This document shows, piece by piece, positions 17,269-27,721 of a stretch of 64,000 nucleotides of DNA. Under the pieces are notes generated by a model. The model did no database searches, had not been told where the DNA came from, and worked only from the letters and a program-made list of their open reading frames with translations. The stretch comes from Jeongeupia naejangsanensis (GTDB taxonomy: Bacteria; Pseudomonadota; Gammaproteobacteria; Burkholderiales; Chitinibacteraceae). Within the stretch, counting starts at the first letter, position 1; the number at the start of each line of letters is the position of its first letter. The position numbers and the translations under genes were made by a program. The stretch lies in contig NZ_JAESND010000011.1 of the NCBI RefSeq assembly GCF_016865585.1, positions 24,001-88,000 on the forward strand. The letters are read 5' to 3'.

Positions 17269-18759
17269 TTAGAAAGCATTTGTGTTGGTTTTGCGCCGGA
17301 GGCCTCCGACGACCAATGTGAGCAAGCTCAGCAGCCAGATCAGCAAAACCGGCGAGTTTTGCCAGCGGCCGTAAGGTGTCAAGCCGGTTTGGTTGACAGC
17401 CTTGCCTTCCAGTACGGTGCGTTCGCGTTGCGGCAGGCGCGCCAGCACGCGACCGCGTTCATCGATGATGGCGGTTGCGCCGGTGTTGGTGGAGCGCAGC
17501 ATGTAGCGGCCGGTCTCGAGTGCGCGTGCTTGCGACATCTGCAGCTGCTGTTCGGCCGCCCACGAGCCGTCAAACCATGCCAGATTGCTGAAGTTCACCA
17601 GCATCGTTGCTTCGGGCAGCGCCTGGGCGATCTCGCTGCCGAAGACGTCCTCGTAGCAGATGTTCGCGGCCAGCCGGGTCGGCCCGATGACGAACGGCGC
17701 TTGTTTGACCGCGCCGCGTGAAAAGCCCGACAGCGGCATGTCGAGAAAGCGGTACATCCAGCCGAACAGCCACGGCGCCGGAACGAACTCGCCGAACGGA
17801 ACCAGATGCTGCTTCTTGTACACCGGCTGGCTCGGGTCGGTCAGCACCATCGCACCGTTGTAGTACTCGCTGGCGCCTTTGCCTTGCAGCGGCACGCCGA
17901 GCACCAGTGCCCGCTTGCCGGCTGCATCGCGCAGCGTATCCAGATACCAGGGCGGGACGTCGGCGAGGAAGGACGGAATGGCCGTTTCCGGCAGCACGAT
18001 GATGTCCCCGCGGGCTTGCTGGACCTGCTGAAGATTGACCCGCAGATTGTTGACGTAATGGGCGGTCTCCCATTTCATGTCCTGGGCGATATTGCTCTGC
18101 GCCAGGCTCACCTTGACCGGCTGGCCAACCGGCGTCGTCCAGCTGACGTTCAGCAGCCCCCAGCCTGCGAGCCACAGCGTTGCAACGGCGATCCAGCGCG
18201 TTGGCCTGCGCCATTGCGCGACCAGCAAGCCGGTACCGACGAGCAAGAGCCAGCCGACGCCATACGTGCCCAGGATCGGCGCGTAGCCGGCCAGTGGCCA
18301 CGATGGAATCTGCGATGTGCCGATTTCGGCCCACGGAAAACCGGTGAACAGCGTGCCGCGCAGCCATTCGCTGGCGCAGAACAGCGTAGGCAGCAGCAAG
18401 GGCAGGCGCAGCGATCCGGGGCTGGGCAGTTTGCGGCCGAGCCAAGCGGCCAGTGCCGGAAAAAGGGCCATATAGGCCGAGAGCAGCAGGGTGCAGCCGG
18501 CAGCCATCCAGCCGGGCATGCCGCCAAAGGTATGCAGGCTGATGTAGATCCAGTGGATGTTGGCCACGAAATAGCCAAGCCCCCACACATAGCCGGCAAG
18601 GGCTGCGGCACGGGCATTGGGCGCCGTTGCGGTTGCCCAGAGCCAGGCAACCAACGAGACCGGCATCAGCGGGCCGAGGTAAAGCGGGGCGAACGAAAAC
18701 ACGCTGGCCGCCCCGAGGGCGGCCAGCGATGCCAGACCGGCAAGTCTGCGAATGAACAT
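17269..18759 (-). CDS. lnt: Apolipoprotein N-acyltransferase
   Basis: 496 aa inner-membrane enzyme that adds the third acyl chain to lipoproteins using phospholipid. Six or so N-terminal helices are followed by a periplasmic nitrilase-like domain. The catalytic triad is visible: Glu in VLPETAIPSFL, Lys in VYKKQHLVPFGEFVP and Cys in ANICYEDVFGSE. A last helix closes the protein (VLLIWLLSLLTLVVGGL). It is the last gene of the phoH-ybeY-corC-lnt block; its start overlaps the corC stop. Confidence 0.97.
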   Translation of the reverse strand: MFIRRLAGLASLAALGAASVFSFAPLYLGPLMPVSLVAWLWATATAPNARAAALAGYVWGLGYFVANIHWIYISLHTFGGMPGWMAAGCTLLLSAYMALFPALAAWLGRKLPSPGSLRLPLLLPTLFCASEWLRGTLFTGFPWAEIGTSQIPSWPLAGYAPILGTYGVGWLLLVGTGLLVAQWRRPTRWIAVATLWLAGWGLLNVSWTTPVGQPVKVSLAQSNIAQDMKWETAHYVNNLRVNLQQVQQARGDIIVLPETAIPSFLADVPPWYLDTLRDAAGKRALVLGVPLQGKGASEYYNGAMVLTDPSQPVYKKQHLVPFGEFVPAPWLFGWMYRFLDMPLSGFSRGAVKQAPFVIGPTRLAANICYEDVFGSEIAQALPEATMLVNFSNLAWFDGSWAAEQQLQMSQARALETGRYMLRSTNTGATAIIDERGRVLARLPQRERTVLEGKAVNQTGLTPYGRWQNSPVLLIWLLSLLTLVVGGLRRKTNTNAF

Positions 18760-19616
18760 CAGCGGGATTCTTCCTCGGTCTCGACCGTGCGCTTTTCGAT
18801 CAGCACCGAATGGACGCGACGGCTGTCGGCGCGGACGATCTGGAAACGGAACCCGTCGAACTCGACGGCTTCGCCGCGTTTGGGAACATGGCCGAAATGC
18901 TGGGTGACGAGGCCGGCGACGGTATCGAACTCGGCGTCCGAGAAACGGCTACCGATTTCCTCGTTGAGGTCGGCGATCTCGGTCAGGCCCTTGACGCGCC
19001 AATAGCCGCGGCGGTCGACAACGATGTTGTCCTCGGTTTCGTCGTAATCGTATTCGTCCTCGATATCACCGACGATCTGCTCCATCACGTCCTCGATCGT
19101 TACGAGGCCGGCGACGCCGCCGTATTCATCGACCACGATGGCCATGTGGTTGCGGTTGTTGCGGAAATCCTTGAGCAGCACGTTCAGCCGCTTGGCCTCG
19201 GGAATGAACACCGCAGGGCGCAGCATGTCGCGGACGTCGAAGTCCTCGTCATTGGCGTAGTAGCGCAGCAGATCCTTGGCGAGCAGGATGCCGAGGACGT
19301 GGTCCTTGTTGCCGTCGATGACCGGAAAGCGCGAGTGCGCGGTCTCGATGACGAAGGGGATGAAGGCCGACGGCGGCTGGCTGATGTCGATGACATCCAT
19401 CTGGCTGCGCGGCACCATCACGTCGCGCACCTGCATGTCGCCGACGTTGAGCACGCCTTCGATCATGCCGAGCGCATCGGCGTCGAGCAGATGTCGCTCG
19501 AAGGCCGAGTGGAGAATTTCTACGAGTTCGCCGCGGTTTTCGGGTTCCCGCAGCAGGAAATGGGTCAGTCGTTCCAGCCAGGAGGGTTTATGACTGGGGG
19601 ACGAGGGGTCGTCCAT
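18759..19616 (-). CDS. corC: CorC/HlyC-family protein, cytosolic CBS type
   Basis: 285 aa without transmembrane segments. It has two CBS domains (~residues 65-190, with RSQMDVIDISQPPS and GVAGLVTIEDVMEQIVG) and the C-terminal transporter-associated CorC_HlyC domain (~200-280, with GLTEIADLNEEIGSRF). Related proteins (YbeX/CorC) have been linked to Mg/Co efflux and to ribosome or rRNA processing, which fits its place between ybeY and lnt. Confidence 0.93.
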   Translation of the reverse strand: MDDPSSPSHKPSWLERLTHFLLREPENRGELVEILHSAFERHLLDADALGMIEGVLNVGDMQVRDVMVPRSQMDVIDISQPPSAFIPFVIETAHSRFPVIDGNKDHVLGILLAKDLLRYYANDEDFDVRDMLRPAVFIPEAKRLNVLLKDFRNNRNHMAIVVDEYGGVAGLVTIEDVMEQIVGDIEDEYDYDETEDNIVVDRRGYWRVKGLTEIADLNEEIGSRFSDAEFDTVAGLVTQHFGHVPKRGEAVEFDGFRFQIVRADSRRVHSVLIEKRTVETEEESR

Positions 19617-19624
19617 ATGTGCTA

Positions 19625-20094
19625 CTACTCCGTGTCGGTACGATACGGGTCATCATACCCGAGCGTTGTGACGATTTGCGTCTCGAGGGCCTCCATTTCG
19701 TCGGCTTCGTCGTCCTCGATGTGATCGTAACCCTGCAGGTGCAAGGTGCCGTGGACGATCATATGGCAATAGTGCGCAAGCAGCGTTTTGCCCTGTTCCT
19801 GCGCCTCGCGCTCGACCACCGGTGCGCACAGCACCAGATCGCCGAACAGCGGCAGGCCCTCGACCGCCGGCATGTCGTCGTCGAAGGTGAAGGTCAGTAC
19901 ATTGGTTGCGTAGTCCTTGCCGCGATAGTCGCGGTTCAGTTGCTGCCCCTCTTCGGCATCGACGATGCGCACGGTGATCTCGGCCGTTTTCACGCCGGGG
20001 CGCAGTGCGGCGTCCATCCATGTTTTCAGCTGTGCCTTGCCGGGCAGTCCGGCGGCGTCGGTGGCGACTTGCAGCGCAAGTTTCAGGCGGCGGC

Positions 20095-20098
<4 letters not shown>
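19625..20098 (-). CDS. ybeY: Endoribonuclease YbeY, rRNA maturation factor
   Basis: 157 aa starting at ATG 20098. The metal-binding signature H-x3-H-x5-H is present in the segment [15 protein letters not shown], where the three histidines bind the catalytic zinc. It acts in 16S rRNA 3'-end maturation and 70S quality control. It overlaps the phoH stop by 4 bp (ATGA) and is 8 bp ahead of corC, a conserved order. Confidence 0.96.
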
Positions 20099-21120
<1,022 letters not shown>

Positions 21121-21159
21121 AGCGGATTCCTGCTTGAGGGGGCCTGATTCGGTACGGCG

Positions 21160-21582
21160 CTACTTGAGCGTCAGGACGAGAAAACCGGCGATCATCAGCG
21201 TGGCGCCCAGCGCGATGCGCCAGTTCAACGGTTCGCCGAGCAGCGTGAAGGCCAGCAGCAGCGTGATCAGCACGCTGGATTTGTCGATCAGCGCGACGCC
21301 GGACACCGGGCCGAGCTTGACCGCACGGTAGTAACACAGCCACGACGCCATGGTCGCGGCACCGGAAAACAGCAGCAGTGCCCAGTCGCGCCCGGTCAGC
21401 CGTTCGGCCTCGCGCCAGTAGCCGAAGGCGGCGGCATGGACGGCCACCAGACCGAAGATCACCGCGGTCCGGACTGCCAGTGCCAGATCACCGCTGACGC
21501 GCGCCAGTCCGGCCTTGGCCGACACGGCAACCACGCCGGCGAACAGGGCCGAACCGAGCGCGTAGCCGATCCAGCCCGGCAT
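21160..21582 (-). CDS. Single-domain EamA-family small transporter
   Basis: 140 aa with four to five transmembrane helices, one EamA domain (half the usual ten-helix protein). The ATG at 21582 lies one base past the UPF0149 stop. Motifs fit the DMT superfamily ([20 protein letters not shown] and [20 protein letters not shown]). Substrate unknown; half-size members dimerise. It is inserted between the UPF0149 gene and phoH. Confidence 0.85.
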   Translation of the reverse strand: MPGWIGYALGSALFAGVVAVSAKAGLARVSGDLALAVRTAVIFGLVAVHAAAFGYWREAERLTGRDWALLLFSGAATMASWLCYYRAVKLGPVSGVALIDKSSVLITLLLAFTLLGEPLNWRIALGATLMIAGFLVLTLK

Positions 21583-21583
21583 G

Positions 21584-22204
21584 TCAGTGGCGACGACGGC
21601 CGGTACGCGGCGCCGCGGCTTCGAGTCTGGCCAGCCAGAATGCACGCAGGACCGGAACGATGTCCGGTAAGGCGGCGGCCAGTTCGTGCTCGAATTCGGC
21701 GAGGTTTTCGCCGTCGGCGACCATGGCTTCGCGCGCCTCGTCGTCGGCGCAGTCGAAGATCGGTGCCAGCAGCTGGGCGATTTCGTCGTCGTCCATCGCC
21801 GGCTGCCACGCTTCGGGCTGCATTGCCGTGCCGAGCATGAAGCCGTAGCACCATTGCTGGACGATATCGGTACCGGTCGTTTCGTCGACGTAAACCAGCG
21901 GCGTGTACCCGGGCGTGTCGCCGACCAGATCGTCACCCAGCTGGTTGTAGTAACGCAGGATCAGGTCCTCGATCCGGGTCTGCTGCGCAGCGGATGCGAA
22001 CTTCGGTGCCCGGCCGTCTTCACCCCAGACCTGCGCCAGCCAGGCCGCCGGTTCGGGCTCGCGCGGGCCGACGCGGATCGCGGTCAGGAAACCGTGCAGC
22101 ATCGACAGGTCCATGCACTCGTCGCCGGTGGCATCCGATTCGAGAAAGTCGGCGAGTTCGTCGAGTTCGGTTTCGGTCAGCGGGGGTTCGGGTTTGAATT
22201 TCAT
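21584..22204 (-). CDS. UPF0149/YecA-family protein
   Basis: 206 aa. The N-terminal half has the UPF0149 signature: acidic start, DLSMLHGFLTAIRVGPREPEP, then WGEDGRAPKF. The middle has WCYGFMLGTAMQPEAW. No C-terminal SEC-C zinc motif is present, unlike many longer YecA proteins. Function unknown. ATG 22204 is chosen over an upstream in-frame start because the family begins here. Confidence 0.88.
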   Translation of the reverse strand: MKFKPEPPLTETELDELADFLESDATGDECMDLSMLHGFLTAIRVGPREPEPAAWLAQVWGEDGRAPKFASAAQQTRIEDLILRYYNQLGDDLVGDTPGYTPLVYVDETTGTDIVQQWCYGFMLGTAMQPEAWQPAMDDDEIAQLLAPIFDCADDEAREAMVADGENLAEFEHELAAALPDIVPVLRAFWLARLEAAAPRTGRRRH

Positions 22205-22220
22205 GCGGATGCAATGCTCG

Positions 22221-22520
22221 CTAGGGATGGGGGTCCGAGGTGTTGCTGAGACGTTCGACCAGCAGTTTCTCGCACAGTTTGAAAACAAGGTAGAGCAGCA
22301 GTGCCAGCACGCCGTGGAGCAACAGTTCGATCAGCTGTTCGATCGCGCCGTTCATCGCCGCCAGCCAGCCGTGCTGCCACAACAGCCGGATATTGGCCGA
22401 CAGCAGCATGAGCAGGTTGACCGACACCGCACCGAAACCGATGAAACTGAACGCCATCAGTGCCAGCGTGGCCAGCGGATGGCGCTTGAGAAAGCGCACC
22501 GTGCAGAGCCGGATGTGCAT
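22221..22520 (-). CDS. Small membrane protein, unknown function
   Basis: 99 aa with two hydrophobic segments (~residues 16-42, LATLALMAFSFIGFGAVSVN, and ~61-82, LIELLLHGVLALLLYLVFKL) between short basic ends. No family recognised. It lies 16 bp before the UPF0149 gene and 70 bp after miaB on the same strand, so it is probably co-transcribed. Confidence 0.65.
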   Translation of the reverse strand: MHIRLCTVRFLKRHPLATLALMAFSFIGFGAVSVNLLMLLSANIRLLWQHGWLAAMNGAIEQLIELLLHGVLALLLYLVFKLCEKLLVERLSNTSDPHP

Positions 22521-22590
22521 GACGATACTCCACTCTGGAGACTGCCTGCAGCATAGCCTGCACCGGTGCTGACTTCGATCAGCGTATCGA

Positions 22591-23943
22591 TCAGATGGCG
22601 ACCGACTCGTGCGTGACGATCTCGCCCTTGAGGCTGTGCGAGAACGACTTGGTCACGTAGACCTCGGCAAACTGGCCGATCAGCCGCGGATGTCCGACGA
22701 AATTGACGATGCGGTTGTTGTCGGTGCGGCCGGCCAGCTCGTTCGGGTCCTTCTTCGAAATCCCCTCGATCAGTACACGCTGCACGGTGCCGACCATGGC
22801 CTGGTTCACTTCCTGCGCCAGTTCTTCGATGCGGGCCTGCAGGCGCATCAGCCGTTTGGTTTTCACGTCCTGCGGCACGTCATCGGGCAGGTCGGCGGCC
22901 GGGGTGCCCGGGCGCATGCTGTAGATGAAGCTGAAGCTGGCGTCGAAACGCACGTCCTCGATCAGTTTCATCGTGCGTTCGAAATCGTCGTCGGTCTCGC
23001 CGGGGAAGCCGACGATGAAGTCGCTCGACAGGCAGATGTCCGGACGCGCTTCGCGCAGCTTGCGCACCAGGCTCTTGTATTCGAGCGTGGTGTAGCCGCG
23101 CTTCATGTTCACCAGCGTGCGGTCCGAGCCGGCCTGCACCGGCAGGTGCAGGTGCGATACCAGCTTGGGCAGCGTGCGGTAGCAGTCGACGATGCGCTGG
23201 GTCATCTCGCGCGGGTGGCTCGTCGTGTAGCGGATGCGCTCGATGCCCGGGATTTCGTGCACGTATTCGAGCAGGGTGGCGAAGTCGGCAATCTCGTCGT
23301 CCTCGCCATCCAGCACCTTGCCGCGATAGGCGTTGACGTTCTGCCCCAGCAGGGTCACTTCCTTCACGCCCTGCTGCGCCAGCCCGGCGACTTCGGCCAA
23401 CACGTCCTCGAACGGGCGGCTGACTTCCTGGCCGCGCGTGTACGGCACGATGCAGAACGAACAGAACTTCGAACAGCCTTCCATGATCGACACAAAGGCC
23501 GTGGCGCCGTCGACCTGTGCGGGCGGCAGGTGGTCGAACTTCTCGATCTCGGGGAAGCTGATGTCGACCTGGCTGGTGCCGGTTGCGCGCTTCTGTGCGA
23601 TCAGCTCGGGCAGCCGGTGCAGTGTCTGCGGGCCGAAGACGACATCGACATAGGGCGCGCGCTTGACGATTTCCTCGCCTTCCTGCGACGCGACACAGCC
23701 GCCGACGCCGATGACGAGGTTCGGGTTCTTGAGCTTGAGCTCCTTGATCCGGCCAAGGTCCGAGAACACCTTTTCCTGCGCCTTTTCGCGCACGCTACAG
23801 GTGTTGAACAGGATGACGTCGGCGTCTTCCGGCGTGTCGGTCTTGGTCAGGCCGTCGGTGGCGTTCAGCAGGTCCACCATCTTGTCCGAGTCGTACTCGT
23901 TCATCTGGCAGCCGAAGGTCTTGATGAATACTTTCTTGCTCAT
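22591..23943 (-). CDS. miaB: tRNA-2-methylthio-N6-dimethylallyladenosine synthase
   Basis: 450 aa radical-SAM methylthiotransferase acting on i6A37 of tRNAs that read UNN codons. The N-terminal UPF0004 domain has the three auxiliary-cluster cysteines ([27 protein letters not shown]). The radical-SAM motif is [16 protein letters not shown], and a C-terminal TRAM domain follows. It overlaps the upstream small gene by ATGA. Confidence 0.98.
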   Translation of the reverse strand: MSKKVFIKTFGCQMNEYDSDKMVDLLNATDGLTKTDTPEDADVILFNTCSVREKAQEKVFSDLGRIKELKLKNPNLVIGVGGCVASQEGEEIVKRAPYVDVVFGPQTLHRLPELIAQKRATGTSQVDISFPEIEKFDHLPPAQVDGATAFVSIMEGCSKFCSFCIVPYTRGQEVSRPFEDVLAEVAGLAQQGVKEVTLLGQNVNAYRGKVLDGEDDEIADFATLLEYVHEIPGIERIRYTTSHPREMTQRIVDCYRTLPKLVSHLHLPVQAGSDRTLVNMKRGYTTLEYKSLVRKLREARPDICLSSDFIVGFPGETDDDFERTMKLIEDVRFDASFSFIYSMRPGTPAADLPDDVPQDVKTKRLMRLQARIEELAQEVNQAMVGTVQRVLIEGISKKDPNELAGRTDNNRIVNFVGHPRLIGQFAEVYVTKSFSHSLKGEIVTHESVAI

Positions 23944-24308
23944 TCTTGCGTTCTTAACTGGGGTTCGGTGGCGGTGAAGAAGCTCGGCTTTTCATAGCGT
24001 TGCTTGAGGTTGGCGTATTCCTCGTCGCCCAGGAACCAGATGCGCCAGGCAAAGCCGGTGCTGCGTTCGATCTGGTACCAGATCTTTGCATCCTTGGGCA
24101 TCTGCACGATCTGCTGCGGAGTCAGCAATGCGCCGGTGGCGTTGTAGATGCGCAGGCCCGGCGCAGTGCGGTAGACCTCGCCGTCGATCCTGACGCTCTG
24201 CATCGGCGAATAGGCTTCGAGCTCGCCGAGCTGGCCGCTCGGGGGCAGGATGCGCTGGGCAAAGGCTGAACTGGCGACGGCGACGAGCAGCAAGGCAGCG
24301 AGGCGCAT
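23940..24308 (-). CDS. Secreted hypothetical protein upstream of miaB
   Basis: 122 aa starting at ATG 24308, where a signal peptide opens (residues 1-18, ending AFA). An in-frame ATG at 24350 precedes it. The mature part is soluble with no recognised domain; it contains [21 protein letters not shown]. It overlaps miaB by 4 bp, so translation is coupled. Function unknown. Confidence 0.7.
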   Translation of the reverse strand: MRLAALLLVAVASSAFAQRILPPSGQLGELEAYSPMQSVRIDGEVYRTAPGLRIYNATGALLTPQQIVQMPKDAKIWYQIERSTGFAWRIWFLGDEEYANLKQRYEKPSFFTATEPQLRTQE

Positions 24309-24419
24309 GGGGCAACCGGCGGGATGTAAACCGGGTATGGTATCAAGCAAGTGCTTGATCTGAAAGCAGGTCGGCCGCGAGAGCGGCCTTAAAACCGCCT
24401 CCGGCCGACAGCCGTTGCA

Positions 24420-24632
24420 CTAGCCGTGTTCGACGACGCGCACCTTGCAGGTAAACACCGATTCGTCATCGGTGTAATGGGCGTCGACAAAGGCCAGCGT
24501 GTAGTCCAGATCGGTCAGTTCGTCCTCGAGTCCCGCAGCATCCTGTGCCGCGGTGAGCTCGAGTTCGATGGTGATCTGGACCTTGAGCCGGTGGCGCGGC
24601 TCGTGCCCGGGGAAGGGCAGTACGTCGCTCAT
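24420..24632 (-). CDS. Small hypothetical protein
   Basis: 70 aa, acidic, soluble. It has alternating strand and helix character (LKVQITIELELTAAQDAAGL) and no motif I recognise. ATG 24632 is 30 bp after the GlsB-family stop on the same strand, so the two may form a pair. Confidence 0.6.
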   Translation of the reverse strand: MSDVLPFPGHEPRHRLKVQITIELELTAAQDAAGLEDELTDLDYTLAFVDAHYTDDESVFTCKVRVVEHG

Positions 24633-24662
24633 GGCTGGCTTCGTTGGCAGGGTGGCAGGGGC

Positions 24663-24938
24663 TTACTTGAAGAAGCCCACCAGCTTGAGCAGCCAGATCA
24701 GTACCACTGCACCGAGAATGCCGAAGGCCAGACCGGCCAGCGAGAAGCCGCCGGCAGCCTGCGCCGCGCCGATGCCGAGCAGGTCACCGAACACCCAGCG
24801 GCCCAGCGAGGAGCCGACGATGCCGACGATGATGTTGGCGATCGATCCCTGCTGGGAGTCGGTGCCCATGACCTTGCTGGCGAGCCAGCCGATCAGGGCG
24901 CCAACGATGATTGCGATAATCCAGCCCATGATGGTCAT
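24663..24938 (-). CDS. GlsB/YeaQ/YmgE-family stress-response membrane protein
   Basis: 91 aa with three hydrophobic glycine-rich helices: [39 protein letters not shown] and [19 protein letters not shown]. This is the transglycosylase-associated/YeaQ pattern. Members are small stress-induced inner-membrane proteins of unclear function. Confidence 0.93.
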   Translation of the reverse strand: MTIMGWIIAIIVGALIGWLASKVMGTDSQQGSIANIIVGIVGSSLGRWVFGDLLGIGAAQAAGGFSLAGLAFGILGAVVLIWLLKLVGFFK

Positions 24939-25002
24939 CTCCAGATAATTGTGTGTGTATTCAGCGTAGACCGTTGCAGGCCCACAACCAAACCGGAACG
25001 TT

Positions 25003-25539
25003 TCAGAAGCTGAAGTTCACGCCGGCGTAGACGCCATCTGCGAGGTCGCGGGACGGTCGGCCGTCCTTCAGGTCGACATTGAGGTACTTGTAGCCGAGGT
25101 CGGCACCGATCGCTGGCGTGATCTTGAAGCGCACACCGGCCTTGGCTTCGGTGTACGAGCGGATGCCGCTGGACAGCGAGTCGGGCGAGTAATACCCCTC
25201 GCCGTACAACACCACCCGGCTGCCGAGCGGGATGCTGAGGCCGGCGCCCAGTGCGCCGGCGACGCCGGTATCGGCCGATTTGACGTCGATGTACACCAGC
25301 TTGCCGCCGAAGGTGAGCAGTGCATTGCCGAGCGGCACGCCGAGGCCGAGGCCAACGCCGCCGACATCGCCTTCGTCGTCGTTGTGGGTCCAGTCCGCGG
25401 TGAAGCCGAGGCCGCCGCTGTTGACGCTTGCCGATGCGGCGACGTAGTCCTCGCCCGCGACCATCGAGACATCCGAAGCGGATGCACCGGCGCTGATGAC
25501 AAGGGCGCCAAGGGTGGCGGCAAAAAGGATGTTTTTCAT
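25003..25539 (-). CDS. YfaZ-like outer-membrane protein
   Basis: 178 aa from ATG 25539. A signal peptide (1-23, ending ASA) is followed by an eight-stranded-barrel-like alternation ending in FSF (terminal Phe). Segments such as [20 protein letters not shown] and [20 protein letters not shown] match the YfaZ family. Role unknown; it may be a small porin. Confidence 0.85.
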   Translation of the reverse strand: MKNILFAATLGALVISAGASASDVSMVAGEDYVAASASVNSGGLGFTADWTHNDDEGDVGGVGLGLGVPLGNALLTFGGKLVYIDVKSADTGVAGALGAGLSIPLGSRVVLYGEGYYSPDSLSSGIRSYTEAKAGVRFKITPAIGADLGYKYLNVDLKDGRPSRDLADGVYAGVNFSF

Positions 25540-25735
25540 GCGGGGGCTCGCGGCTGCTCGGAAAAAAGGGCGGCCAGTGTAGCGAGCGCGGGAAGGGCTT
25601 CGGTGGCAGGATTTACGCTTGGCAAAAAGCCACACTAGTTGTGATGTACAACTTGGCGGCGAGTGCGGTGGAACGTGCTGCCGTATCGTCGCCGCGCCGA
25701 GGCAGATTGCGCCGGAAGACGCTTTCAACCAGCGT

Positions 25736-27718
25736 TTACAACCGGCGCAGATTCCACATGAAGTAGGCGCCGCCGAGCAGCGTCGCGACCAGCCCGGCGG
25801 GCAGCTCCTGCGGGAACAGCAGTTGCTGGCCGACCCAGTCGGCCACCAGCATCAGCAGTGCGCCGCACAGGCCGGCGCCGATCAGCTGTGCGCGGGCGCG
25901 GACCAGTCCCAGCAGCCTTGCCAGATGCGGCGCGAGCAGGCCGACGAAGGACACCGGGCCGATCACCAGCGTCGCCGCCGCGCTCAGCAGCGCCACCAGC
26001 AACAGCAGCCAGCGCTGCGCGCGACGGGTATCGACGCCGAGCGCGCCGGCGGCAGCCTGGCCGAGCGGCAGCAGGTCGAGCCAGCGCCCCAGCAGCACCG
26101 AGACGCCGAGCGCAACGACGGCCAGCAGCAACAGCGCGACGGTCACGGTTGGCGTGACGTGGTAGGTCGACCCCGACAGCCAGGTCAGCAGCTGCTGCAC
26201 CCGCGGGTCGCCGTTGGCCAGCGCCAGGCTTTGCAGCGGTTCGAGCAGCGCGGTGATCGCAACGCCGGACAGCAGCACACGTTCGGGCTGGAAGCCGCTG
26301 CGGCGATTGATGCCGAGCAGCAACGCCAGCGTCAGCACCGCGCCAAGCACGCCGGCGGTCAGCAGCAGCGGCAACGGCGCCGCAGGCAGCAACAGCCCGG
26401 CCAGCAGCAGGCCGACGACGGTACCGCCGCTGACGCCGAGCAGCTCGGGGCTGGCCATCGGATTTTGGCCGATGCGCTGCAGCACCGTGCCGGCGAGCCC
26501 CAGCAAGAGTCCGACCGCCGCGGCTGCGCCGAGTCGTGGCAGGCGCCAGCTCAGCTGGATCGTCCACAATTCGCCGCCGGCCCAGCGCCAGCCGTCGCTG
26601 CCCTGACCGACGAACAGCGCCAGCGGCAGTGCGATCAGCAGCACGAGCACCAGGGTCGTCAGCAGCCGACGCGGTCGCGGATGCCGCCGCATCGTCAGGC
26701 CGCTGCCGGATGCGCCCGGCATCGACTTCTTCGGTGCCAGACGCGGAATCAGCCACAGCAGCAGCGGCGCACCGAGCAGTGCGGTCATCGCGCCGGTCGG
26801 CAGCAGCATCCCGCCGCCGTCGGCCACGAATTGCAGCAGCGCGTCGGTCGCGCTCAGCAGCAGACCGCCGAGCGCGGCCGCCCAGAACAGCCGTCGCCCC
26901 AGCGTACGGACCCCGAGCAGCCGAACCAGACTGGGCGCCGCCAGACCGATGAAGCCGATCACGCCGGCGACGCTGACGACGCAGGCGGTGACGAACACGG
27001 CCAGCGTCAGCGTCAGCAGTCGCAAATGGCGCAGCGGCAGGCCGAGGCTGCGCGCGCTGGCTTCGTCGAGGTCGAGTACAGCCAGAGGGCGCGTCAGCAG
27101 CGGCAGCAGCAGCGTTGCCGGCACGAGATGGATCAGCAGTCGCTGCACACCGTCCCAGCCGTCCTGCGCCAGCGCGCCGCCGCCCCAGACCAGCATGCCC
27201 TTGAGCGCTTCCGGGTTGGACAGCAGCAAGGCGCTGCCGATGGCGCCGAGATAGAGGTTGACCACCAGCCCGGCGAAGATGGTTGCCAGCGGCGACAGCG
27301 GGCGACGCCAGGTGAGTGCGTAGACCAGCCCCAGCGCTGCGCCGGCGCCGAACAGCGCCACCCATTCGCGGCCGGCGAGCAGCGACGGGGCGAACAGCGT
27401 GGCGAGCAGCAGCGCCAGCTGGGCGCCCGAGGTGGCGCCGAGCGTCGTCGGCGAAGCCAGCGGGTTGCGCAGCACCTGTTGCAGCAGCATGCCGGCCAGA
27501 CCCAGCGCCGCGCCGGCCAGCAGGCAGAGCGCCAAGCGCGGCAGCCACGCATAGTGGACGACCAACTGGCGCGGATCGGCGAGGTCCGGGTCGAACAGGC
27601 CGGACAGCCACAGGGTGTCCGGCAACTGGCGGTCGAGCCAGCCGATCGACAGCCCCAGCGTGAGGACGAACAGCAAGCCGCACAGCGGTAGGGCGGGAGA
27701 GCGGGGCAGCATCTTCAT
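25736..27718 (-). CDS. fhuB: Fused FecCD-type iron-siderophore ABC permease (FhuB-like)
   Basis: 660 aa built of two tandem FecCD permease domains of ~320 residues, each with about ten helices. The paired motifs RNPLASPTTLGATSGA (first half) and QNPMASPELLGVSGGT (second half) mark the duplication, as do GFIGLAAPSLVRLLG and SFVGLLAPHLARLLG. Fusion of both halves is typical of FhuB, which moves ferric hydroxamates across the inner membrane. It is the last gene of the Fur-controlled operon, 3 bp after the binding-protein gene. Confidence 0.92.
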   Translation of the reverse strand: MKMLPRSPALPLCGLLFVLTLGLSIGWLDRQLPDTLWLSGLFDPDLADPRQLVVHYAWLPRLALCLLAGAALGLAGMLLQQVLRNPLASPTTLGATSGAQLALLLATLFAPSLLAGREWVALFGAGAALGLVYALTWRRPLSPLATIFAGLVVNLYLGAIGSALLLSNPEALKGMLVWGGGALAQDGWDGVQRLLIHLVPATLLLPLLTRPLAVLDLDEASARSLGLPLRHLRLLTLTLAVFVTACVVSVAGVIGFIGLAAPSLVRLLGVRTLGRRLFWAAALGGLLLSATDALLQFVADGGGMLLPTGAMTALLGAPLLLWLIPRLAPKKSMPGASGSGLTMRRHPRPRRLLTTLVLVLLIALPLALFVGQGSDGWRWAGGELWTIQLSWRLPRLGAAAAVGLLLGLAGTVLQRIGQNPMASPELLGVSGGTVVGLLLAGLLLPAAPLPLLLTAGVLGAVLTLALLLGINRRSGFQPERVLLSGVAITALLEPLQSLALANGDPRVQQLLTWLSGSTYHVTPTVTVALLLLAVVALGVSVLLGRWLDLLPLGQAAAGALGVDTRRAQRWLLLLVALLSAAATLVIGPVSFVGLLAPHLARLLGLVRARAQLIGAGLCGALLMLVADWVGQQLLFPQELPAGLVATLLGGAYFMWNLRRL

Positions 27719-27721
27719 CGG

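Noticed and set aside
17259..17277. Terminator of lnt
   Set aside because: The palindrome overlaps the stop codon and lacks a U-run.
25619..27691. Long open frame on the plus strand opposite the FhuB-like gene, Gln/Arg-rich
   Set aside because: It is antisense to a full-length permease; composition follows from GC-rich third positions and no motif or ribosome-binding site supports it.
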